This document shows, one piece after another, positions 1 through 5,659 of a stretch of DNA of 6,939 nucleotides (within the stretch, counting starts at the first letter, position 1; each line of letters begins with the position of its first letter). The translations under genes were made by a program, and so were the position numbers. This DNA comes from Planctomycetaceae bacterium (GTDB lineage Bacteria > Planctomycetota > Planctomycetia > Pirellulales > Pirellulaceae): positions 1 through 6,939 of the forward strand of contig SLMF01000054.1 in NCBI GenBank assembly GCA_007133715.1. The letters run 5' to 3'. The notes under the pieces are model-generated. The model was not told where the DNA came from, made no database searches, and was given only the letters and a program-made list of their open reading frames with translations.

Positions 1-61
1 CCTGAGCGGCCCCTGCACGCGGCTCTGGCCGGTTAGCATCTGCCAAGAAATCCCCTCGCTC

Positions 62-82
62 CCACCGACCCCGCGTCGGTGG
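62..82. repeat. Perfect inverted repeat, 8-bp stem and 5-nt loop
   Basis: CCACCGAC (62-69) and GTCGGTGG (75-82) are exact reverse complements separated by five bases (CCCGC), which would give a strong GC-rich hairpin in RNA. A second, outer pair, TGCCAA (41-46) and TTGGCA (92-97), encloses it, so a two-tier structure is possible. No T run follows directly on either strand, so it is not a canonical intrinsic terminator. It could be a terminator-like element ending an upstream gene, an operator, or chance. Confidence 0.5.
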
Positions 83-246
83 AAGCCAGGTTTGGCAACT
101 ACGGCCGGCCGCCCGCACCTTGTCGTTCCTCGGTGCCCGCTCACCGCGGACAGTCATGGTGGGACGCTTAGACAGTTGCACCGCCGCGCTCGTATTTGCC
201 GCTTGAAGACGGATGGTGTCGGTGCTGACGCTTACCTAATCGCAGC

Positions 247-251
247 AAGGA
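247..251 (+). promoter_or_regulatory. Ribosome binding site of the small membrane protein gene
   Basis: AAGGA lies 11 bases before the ATG at 263. It is the clearest Shine-Dalgarno-like site in the window and supports the short 80-residue reading over the longer open frame upstream. Confidence 0.5.
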
Positions 252-262
252 CAGGCAAGACG

Positions 263-505
263 ATGGACACACAAACGCTGAAAACGTTTCTTCTGGGCTG
301 CACAATCCTGAATGTGCTCCTGTTGACCGGCTCCTTCCTGCTGTGGATGACGGCGGCGGACTTCATATACCGCCTGCACGGCCGCTGGTTCCCCATGCCG
401 CGGGAGACCTTCAACACCGTGTTCTATGTCTTCCTGGGCATCTATAAGCTGCTGGTGTACGTGTTCAACATCGTCCCCTGGATTGTGCTGATGATGCTGG
501 GGTGA
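263..505 (+). CDS. DUF6868-like small two-helix membrane protein
   Basis: This is an 80-residue protein of unknown function. It has two hydrophobic segments, about residues 8-33 and 51-79, which would cross the cytoplasmic membrane twice. Between them lies a basic, aromatic loop with the motif YRLHGRWFPMPRETFN (36-51). From memory, the YRLHGRWF loop, the length and the 'YKL' in the second helix match the DUF6868 family of short membrane proteins; the family has no established role that I know of. The ATG at 263 is chosen because AAGGA stands 11 bases before it, the protein then starts just before its first helix as the family does, and the open frame further upstream encodes implausible sequence. 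It is 85 bases upstream of the methyltransferase start on the same strand, so co-transcription is possible but nothing links the two functions. Confidence 0.8.
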   Translation: MDTQTLKTFLLGCTILNVLLLTGSFLLWMTAADFIYRLHGRWFPMPRETFNTVFYVFLGIYKLLVYVFNIVPWIVLMMLG

Positions 506-590
506 CGGCCCCTTGTCCCGACCGGCGCCGTGTGTTAGCAACAGCCCGATTTCACAAAGAAAGTGTCTGCTTCTCCGCGAGCCCCCCCGG

Positions 591-1415
591 ATGGCCATAA
601 TCACCAGTCCTCAGAATCCTCGGATCAAGCGGGCCGTGCGCCTGCGCACGTCGCGGGGGCGGCGCCAACAGCAGCGAATGATCCTGGATGGTACGCGGGA
701 GATCCAGCGCGCCTATCGGGCAGGGATCGCCTTGGCAGAGGTGTATGTCTGTGCCGAACTCTGTCAGGCGGACGCCCAAGCATTGATCGGCCAGCTGTCC
801 CGCGAGGGAGTCGAGCTGATCGAGGTGACCGAGCCCGTGTTTCGCAAGTTGGCTTACGGAGAACGCGACGAGGGACTGGTCGCACTGGCTCCCCTGCCAG
901 CGGTCGATTTGGAACGATTGGCTCCACCCCCGCAGGCGTTGATCGCGGTGCTGGAGCGAGTGGAAAAACCGGGCAATGTCGGTGCCGTGCTCCGCTCGGC
1001 CGATGCGGCGGGCGTCCAGGCTTTGATCCTGGCCGACGGCACCACCGATCTGTACCATCCGAACACGATTCGCGCCAGTCTGGGGGCCGTGTTTTCCGTG
1101 CCGGTCGCCGCCGCACCGGCCCAGCAGGTCCGCACGTGGTTGAATCAGCAGGGATTCACCATCCTGGCCACGCGGGTCGAAGCCGCCTGTTGCTATACCC
1201 AGATGGACTACGACGGACGGGTGGCGGTGGTGCTGGGTAATGAAGCCCAGGGGCTCAGCGATTTCTGGAAAGGCACCGATGTTACCCCAATCGGATTGCC
1301 TATGTGTGGGGTTGTGGACAGCCTGAACCTCTCCGTCGCGGCGGCCGTGGTGTTCTTCGAGGCCTGGCGCCAACGCAACGCCCGACAGCAGGGCCCGGAC
1401 GGCAGTCGCGATTGA
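591..1415 (+). CDS. TrmH/SpoU-family RNA 2'-O-ribose methyltransferase
   Basis: A 274-residue SPOUT-class enzyme expected to transfer a methyl group from S-adenosylmethionine to a ribose 2'-OH in rRNA or tRNA in the cytoplasm. The N-terminal part (about 1-100) resembles the SpoU substrate-binding domain: a basic start with SPQNPRIKRAVRLR, then the 'LDGTREIQRA' strand-helix (32-41). The C-terminal part (about 115-260) is the trefoil-knot catalytic domain with all three motifs: motif 1 EKPGNVGAVLRSADAAG (125-141, with N129 and R135), motif 2 VVLGNEAQGLS (213-223, with E218) and motif 3 VDSLNLSVAAAVVFFE (242-257). It appears intact and of usual family length. The ATG at 591 is preferred because the 'ITSPQNPRIK' beginning is typical; a TTG at 513 would add 26 residues of unlikely sequence. 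No Shine-Dalgarno is visible at either start. The target nucleotide cannot be told: RlmB-, TsnR- and other TrmH-like enzymes share these motifs. Confidence 0.93.
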   Translation: MAIITSPQNPRIKRAVRLRTSRGRRQQQRMILDGTREIQRAYRAGIALAEVYVCAELCQADAQALIGQLSREGVELIEVTEPVFRKLAYGERDEGLVALAPLPAVDLERLAPPPQALIAVLERVEKPGNVGAVLRSADAAGVQALILADGTTDLYHPNTIRASLGAVFSVPVAAAPAQQVRTWLNQQGFTILATRVEAACCYTQMDYDGRVAVVLGNEAQGLSDFWKGTDVTPIGLPMCGVVDSLNLSVAAAVVFFEAWRQRNARQQGPDGSRD

Positions 1416-1509
1416 CCGCCTGCGATCGCTCCGGTAACATCTTCTGAAGGCCGGCCAGCCGTGTCGGAAACTTTCCCCGATAGTGTCCGCGGAGACTGGG
1501 CGATTGACG

Positions 1510-3435
1510 ATGGCAGCAGTACGCAGATTCGCGATTTTGTGGTGCGTGGTTATAGCTCTTTTGGCGTCAGGTTGTCAGCCAGAAGACGAGGCGGGCGGCG
1601 AGCCGGGCGCACCGGGAGCCGCAGCAGGGTTTGTCCTGGGTGACCTGATCGATCCGTTCGACCCTCCCTCGATGGACGAGTTGGACGCGCGTGTGGAGTG
1701 GATCTCGCAGCCGGTGGACGATTCGATCGAGCGTCTGAGGCGGCGGCAGGAAGGGGAGCCGCTGCTGGCGACGGTCGAGGAGGCCTTGCAGCTGCGGAAC
1801 GATTCGCCGGAGGCCAATGACAAGATCTTGAGCGCCTTGGGGCGTTTGCCGGAAGATTCAGAGGTCGTGGATTGGAATGCCACGATCACGCGCCACACCG
1901 GGGCAGACGTGCGTAGCACGAATCCGATCATGGGCAGCTCGACCATCGAATTCGATGTCTCCGGACTGACCGGATTCGGGCTGTTCGGTTTCGACTGGGA
2001 ATTCAATCGTTACGCGGCTTCCGACACGGTGGTTTCCTGGGAGACCAGCACGGACCGGATGTATGATCGGGTGGTGATGCGAGACGATTTGACGTGGTCG
2101 GATGGCGAGCCGATCACGGCGCAGGATGTCGTTTTCAGTTTCCAGGTGATCATGTCCAGTTTGGTGCCGGTCCCGGCGATGCGTTCGGGGACGGACAAAC
2201 TGCGATGGGTCGAGGCGTATGACGACCACACGCTGGTATTTTTTCATCAGGAGCCGATGGCGACGAACCAGTGGCATGTGGGTTTTGGGATCTTGCCCAA
2301 GCACATTTATGAGGACTCGATTGCCGACGATCCGACGTTGCAGAACAGCTCGTACCATGTGGCTTACGAGAAAGCCCCGGTGACGGGTGGGGCATACGTC
2401 TTGCACCGCCGCACGCTGGGTCGGGAGATTGTGTTGCGTCGGCGGGAGAGCTGGCACCTGCACGAGGGGCGTCAGGTGCGGGACAAGCCTTATTTCGAAG
2501 AGATCCGTTTCCAGATCATCCCCGAATCCAGTGTGGCGTTGCTGGCGGTGAAGGCGGGCGACATCGAGGAGAAGATTCTGGGTCCCGAGGAATGGGTGAC
2601 CAAGACGGACGGTCCGGACTTTTACCGCAACAACACCAAGGCCTACGGTTTGGAGTGGGTGTATTTCCATTTCATGTGGAACAACCGCACGGAGTTTTTC
2701 TCGGATCCGCGGGTGCGGCGGGCGATGTCGTACGCCTTTGATCACCAGGAGATGCACGAGATCCTGCTGTACGGGTTAGCCGAGCCGTGCAACGGGATTT
2801 TCCATCCCACTTCGCGGTGGGCGCCCCGGGACCCTCCGCCGCCCTATCAGCAGGATTTGGACAAGGCCGAGCAGCTGCTGGAAGAAGCCGGTTGGGTCGA
2901 CACCACGGGCGACGGGATTCGCAACAAGGAGATCGATGGTCGGCAGCGGCGGTTTGAATTCAGCATTCTGGTGGTCAACGCGGCCGAACGGATCGCGATC
3001 TGCAATCTGTTGCAGCAGAATCTGGCCCAGATCGGGATCATTTGCCACGTGCGCCCGCTGGAGTTCACGGTGCTGCAGGAGAAGACGTTGCAGGGTCATT
3101 TTCACGCCTCGTTCGGCGGCTGGGGCACCGGGGCCTATCCGGATACCAACGAGAATATCTGGCGGAGTGACGGCGGGCGCAACTATGTGGGCTATTCCAA
3201 CCCCCAGGTCGACGCGCTCTTCGATCAGGCCCTGGTCGAATTGGACGACGGCAAGCGAGAAGAGTTGTTCGGGCAGATCCATCTGCTGCTGTACGAGGAC
3301 CAGCCGTACACGTGGCTGTTTTTCCGGAATTCGTTTTATGCTTTCAACAAACGGCTCCGCGGTTACAATTTCAGTCCGCGGGGCCCCTTCAATTACGGGC
3401 CGGGCTTCGGCAGCATCTGGAAGCCCGACTTGTAG
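1510..3435 (+). CDS. Peptide ABC transporter substrate-binding lipoprotein (SBP_bac_5 family)
   Basis: A 641-residue extracytoplasmic binding protein for peptides or similar solutes. With the ATG at 1510, residues 1-22 form a lipoprotein signal: basic MAAVRRF, hydrophobic core, then LLASGC with C22 as the lipidated cysteine (alanine at -3 is tolerated but not the commonest). A low-complexity Gly/Ala/Pro linker follows (about 23-42), then about 75 mostly polar residues that classical DppA/OppA lack. The family 5 fold seems to start near residue 120 (NPIMGSSTIEF, 138-148). Signatures include LTWSDGEPITAQDVVFSF (194-211), FSDPRVRRAMSYAFDH (397-412), KAEQLLEEAGW (452-462), the DTTGDGIRNKE loop (464-474) and YSNPQVDALFDQA (562-574), ending with YEDQPYTWLFFRN. 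A GTG at 1483 would add nine residues before the signal and is less likely; GGAG at 1491-1494 is a weak, rather distant ribosome site for 1510. It heads the importer operon, 94 bases before the first permease. Family is confident; the substrate is not predictable. Confidence 0.93.
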   Translation: MAAVRRFAILWCVVIALLASGCQPEDEAGGEPGAPGAAAGFVLGDLIDPFDPPSMDELDARVEWISQPVDDSIERLRRRQEGEPLLATVEEALQLRNDSPEANDKILSALGRLPEDSEVVDWNATITRHTGADVRSTNPIMGSSTIEFDVSGLTGFGLFGFDWEFNRYAASDTVVSWETSTDRMYDRVVMRDDLTWSDGEPITAQDVVFSFQVIMSSLVPVPAMRSGTDKLRWVEAYDDHTLVFFHQEPMATNQWHVGFGILPKHIYEDSIADDPTLQNSSYHVAYEKAPVTGGAYVLHRRTLGREIVLRRRESWHLHEGRQVRDKPYFEEIRFQIIPESSVALLAVKAGDIEEKILGPEEWVTKTDGPDFYRNNTKAYGLEWVYFHFMWNNRTEFFSDPRVRRAMSYAFDHQEMHEILLYGLAEPCNGIFHPTSRWAPRDPPPPYQQDLDKAEQLLEEAGWVDTTGDGIRNKEIDGRQRRFEFSILVVNAAERIAICNLLQQNLAQIGIICHVRPLEFTVLQEKTLQGHFHASFGGWGTGAYPDTNENIWRSDGGRNYVGYSNPQVDALFDQALVELDDGKREELFGQIHLLLYEDQPYTWLFFRNSFYAFNKRLRGYNFSPRGPFNYGPGFGSIWKPDL

Positions 3436-3456
3436 ACCGACCGGCCCGGACGCCCC

Positions 3457-3482
3457 AGGCGGCGACCGGCGCTCGCCGTTTT
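3457..3482 (+). terminator. Stem-loop with short T run between binding protein and permease genes
   Basis: CGGCGA (3460-3465) pairs perfectly with TCGCCG (3473-3478) around a seven-base loop, followed by TTTT (3479-3482). In RNA the stem can lengthen through two G-U pairs and one A-U pair (3457-3459 with 3479-3481). It begins about 22 bases after the binding-protein stop and lies 48 bases before the permease start. This may be a leaky intrinsic terminator or an mRNA-stabilising 3' end that raises binding-protein output over the membrane components. The T run is short, so full termination is unlikely. Confidence 0.4.
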
Positions 3483-3529
3483 CCAGGATCGGCCCCGTTC
3501 CCAACCCACGATAAACGATACATGAATCC

Positions 3530-4522
3530 ATGCTAAGCTACCTCGTACGCCGCCTGTGCATCGGCGCGATCACCTTGCTGCTGATTACCTTCATGATCTA
3601 CGGGCTGATCCGCAACATGCCCGGTACGCCGCTGACCATGGACCTGGCGGAGACCGATCCCAGTCGGCAGATCAGCGACGAGGACCTGCAGCGGCTGGAG
3701 CGGATCTATGGTCTGGACCGGCATTGGTCGGTCGCTTATTTCCAATGGTTGGGCAATCTGGCGCGGCTGGATATGGGCCGCTCCTTCCGGGAAAAACGAC
3801 CCGTGACGGAGGTCATCGGGGAACGGGTGGGCCCGACCCTCGTGTTGTCCGTCACCTCGCTGGTCCTGGCTTACCTGCTGGCCATCCCGATGGGCTTGTT
3901 CGCCACTGTGCGAAGCGGGCGGACGGACGAACGGATCCTCAGTACGGTGCTGTACATGCTGTATTCGGTGCCGGCCTTCGTCACCGCCCTGCTGCTGCTG
4001 AACCTGTTCTACGTCCGGCTCGAAGGCACGCTCTTCCAATTGCCGCTGGGAGGCATGACCAGCATGCAATACGATCAGCTCAGCGGGCTGGGCAAGGTCT
4101 GGGATCGTCTGCAGCACATGATCCTGCCCGTTACCTGCGCCACCTACACCGGGTTGGCCTACTACAGCCGGTTTGTGAAATCGAACATGGAGGAGGTCAT
4201 TCGGCAGGACTACATCCGCACGGCGCGGGCCAAGGGCGTGGGGCCGTTCGGGGTGGTGGTGAAACACGCCTTTCGCAATACGCTGATCCCCTTCGTGACG
4301 CTGATGGGATTGACCTTGCCGGGGTTGTTGAGCGGGTTTGTGATTTTGGAGAGCGTTTTCACGTGGCAGGGGATGGGCCTGCTGTTCCTGGATTCGATCA
4401 CCAACCGGGACTATCCGACGATCATGGGATTGACGTTTATGTTCTCGGTGCTCACGCTGGCCGGTCAGTTGATCGCTGACATTCTTTACGCTTTTGTCGA
4501 TCCACGAGTGACATATTCCTGA
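3530..4522 (+). CDS. Peptide ABC transporter permease, DppB/YejB type
   Basis: A 330-residue inner-membrane permease, one half of the translocation pore. It has about six hydrophobic segments (roughly 9-28, 103-127, 137-162, 198-215, 253-277 and 300-322). The N-terminal signature of B-type permeases is present: LVRRLCIGAITLLLITFMIY (5-24), a periplasmic part with YGLDRHW (60-66) and the DMGRSFREKRPV stretch (81-92). The cytoplasmic coupling (EAA) loop that contacts the ATPase is YIRTARAKG plus HAFRNTLIP (228-236 and 246-254). The C-terminus has NRDYPTIMG (292-300) and ends VDPRVTYS, both typical. The segment before the EAA loop (LPLGGMTSMQYDQLSGLG) reminds me of YejB, where a similar PLRG...D.LS stretch occurs. 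No Shine-Dalgarno is evident at the ATG. Its TGA overlaps the ATG of the next gene by one base (TGATG, 4520-4524), which suggests translational coupling of the two permease subunits. Complete and intact. Confidence 0.94.
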   Translation: MLSYLVRRLCIGAITLLLITFMIYGLIRNMPGTPLTMDLAETDPSRQISDEDLQRLERIYGLDRHWSVAYFQWLGNLARLDMGRSFREKRPVTEVIGERVGPTLVLSVTSLVLAYLLAIPMGLFATVRSGRTDERILSTVLYMLYSVPAFVTALLLLNLFYVRLEGTLFQLPLGGMTSMQYDQLSGLGKVWDRLQHMILPVTCATYTGLAYYSRFVKSNMEEVIRQDYIRTARAKGVGPFGVVVKHAFRNTLIPFVTLMGLTLPGLLSGFVILESVFTWQGMGLLFLDSITNRDYPTIMGLTFMFSVLTLAGQLIADILYAFVDPRVTYS

Positions 4523-5643
4523 TGACAGAACCAACGATTATGCAGCGGGACGTACCCCGCTCGCCTTTGGTGGCGAGGGTGGAGGGCGAAGTTTCGCGTG
4601 GCTTTTGGGCGACTTCCTGGGTTCGGTTCCGCCGCCGCAAACTGGCCATGACGGCTTTGGGCTTTGTCGGCCTGTTGACGCTGGTCGCCCTCTTCTCGCC
4701 GGCGATTGCGGGGACCAAGCCGATTGTCTGCCGGTATCGCGGGCGGTTGTATTTTCCGGCGATGAGCTACTTCCATCCGCGTTGGGAGAACGAGATCTTC
4801 TTCCGGGACGGGTTCCGCATGCGTTATGTGCAGAATCTACGGGAGAAGGATCCGGACAGCTGGGCGATCTGGCCGTTGGTCTTCCAGGATCCCTACCGGC
4901 GGGTCCGCGACGGCGAATGGCCGGGCCAGCCGGGCAACGAGAGCTACGCGGCACCGAACCCCCATAATCTGTTCGGCACCACGCATCCCGGAGTGGACGT
5001 GTTTGCCCAGATGGTCCATGGCACGCGGGTGGCGTTACTGGTCGGTTTCGTCGCCACGGGGATCGCGGCCGTGATCGGAATCACGGTGGGGGCGCTGGCG
5101 GGTTACCTGGGCGGTTGGGTCGACATGCTGTTGAGTCGGCTGATCGAAATGGTGATGTGCATCCCCGCCCTGGTGCTGATTCTGGCCTTGCTGGCCGTGT
5201 TGGACACGCCCACCATCTGGCATTTGATGGCCGTGTTGGGCATGACGGGCTGGACGGGAATTGCCCGTCTGACGCGTGGCGAGTTTCTCAAGTTGCGGCA
5301 GACCGAGTATGTGTCGGCCGCCGCGGCTCTGGGCGCGGGCCAGCTGCGGATCATGTTCCGCCATATCCTGCCCAACTCGCTGGCGCCCGTGCTGGTGCCG
5401 ATTTCGTTCGGTATCGCGGCGGCGATCCTGATCGAAAGCGGCTTGAGCTTCTTGGGGTTCGGAGCGCCGCCCCCCAATCCCAGCTGGGGGTCGCTGCTGA
5501 ACGCCGGACGGAATAACCTGCAAATGTGGTGGTTGATCGTGTTTCCCGGCACCGCCATTTTCCTGACGGTCCTGGCCTACAATCTGATCGGCGAGGGCAT
5601 CCAGGAAGCCACCGACCCCAAACTGCGTCAGGCTCGGCAATAG
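4522..5643 (+). CDS. Peptide ABC transporter permease, DppC/YejE type with enlarged periplasmic loop
   Basis: A 373-residue inner-membrane permease, the partner of the preceding gene and about 70 residues longer than classical DppC/OppC. Residues 1-40 are cytoplasmic and basic (RFRRRK), as in the OppC N-terminal domain; the first helix spans about 41-63. A long periplasmic loop (64-146) follows, then NLFGTTHPGVDVFAQMVHGTR (149-169), which replaces the usual GTD..GRD..SR motif, and about five further helices. The EAA loop is YVSAAAALGAGQLRIMF plus RHILPNSLAP (263-289). Typical C-terminal marks are ESGLSFLGFGAPPPNPSWG (305-323) and the final GIQEATDPKLR. The loop contains KPIVCRYRGRLYFP (66-79) and WAIWPLVF (114-121), which I recall as counterparts of conserved YejE segments (KP..VRY.G.WYFP and W.LW.PI.F). 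The gene starts inside the upstream stop codon, so no separate ribosome site is needed. It ends 16 bases before the ATPase gene. Intact. Confidence 0.94.
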   Translation: MTEPTIMQRDVPRSPLVARVEGEVSRGFWATSWVRFRRRKLAMTALGFVGLLTLVALFSPAIAGTKPIVCRYRGRLYFPAMSYFHPRWENEIFFRDGFRMRYVQNLREKDPDSWAIWPLVFQDPYRRVRDGEWPGQPGNESYAAPNPHNLFGTTHPGVDVFAQMVHGTRVALLVGFVATGIAAVIGITVGALAGYLGGWVDMLLSRLIEMVMCIPALVLILALLAVLDTPTIWHLMAVLGMTGWTGIARLTRGEFLKLRQTEYVSAAAALGAGQLRIMFRHILPNSLAPVLVPISFGIAAAILIESGLSFLGFGAPPPNPSWGSLLNAGRNNLQMWWLIVFPGTAIFLTVLAYNLIGEGIQEATDPKLRQARQ

Positions 5644-5659
5644 AACTTGGAAAGCGAAG

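Larger units (their letters stand above)
1..262. other. Upstream region with no supportable gene
   Basis: I see no convincing gene here. The frame of the following small membrane protein stays open from base 2 (with a TTG at 92), but the residues it would add are arginine- and proline-rich, have no membrane or domain character and do not resemble the family's N-terminus, so they look like chance in GC-rich DNA. In another frame a TAG at 34-36 could end an upstream gene, but only about eleven codons are visible, too few to judge. The stretch contains the hairpin at 62-82. I could not place a convincing -35/-10 promoter. Confidence 0.5.

Noticed and set aside
1..36. Possible tail of an upstream + strand gene ending at TAG 34-36
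   Set aside because: Only eleven codons are visible with no recognisable sequence, so it cannot be told from chance.
563..1240. 225-residue open frame on the + strand in another frame within the methyltransferase gene
   Set aside because: Arginine- and glycine-rich low-quality sequence without motifs; a frame shadow of the real gene.
552..1373. 273-residue open frame on the - strand opposite the methyltransferase gene
   Set aside because: It is rich in His, Gln, Arg and Gly with no domain or membrane pattern, as expected for the complement of a GC-rich gene. The + strand gene there has three intact family motifs.
1416..1509. Palindromes GCGATCGC (1422-1429) and GGCCGGCC (1449-1456) in the gap before the binding-protein gene
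   Set aside because: Short GC-rich palindromes like these are expected by chance here (GGCCGGCC also occurs at 103-110), and neither forms a terminator or recognisable operator. I could not place a convincing promoter in this gap either.
3522..3536. Five-codon upstream reading frame (ATG AAT CCA TGC TAA) overlapping the first permease start
   Set aside because: It could in principle affect initiation at 3530, but no ribosome site precedes it and such short frames are common by chance.
3533..4534. 333-residue - strand open frame covering the whole first permease gene
   Set aside because: Composition is His/Gln/Pro/Arg-rich with no recognisable domain, and it mirrors the permease gene, whose motifs are clear.
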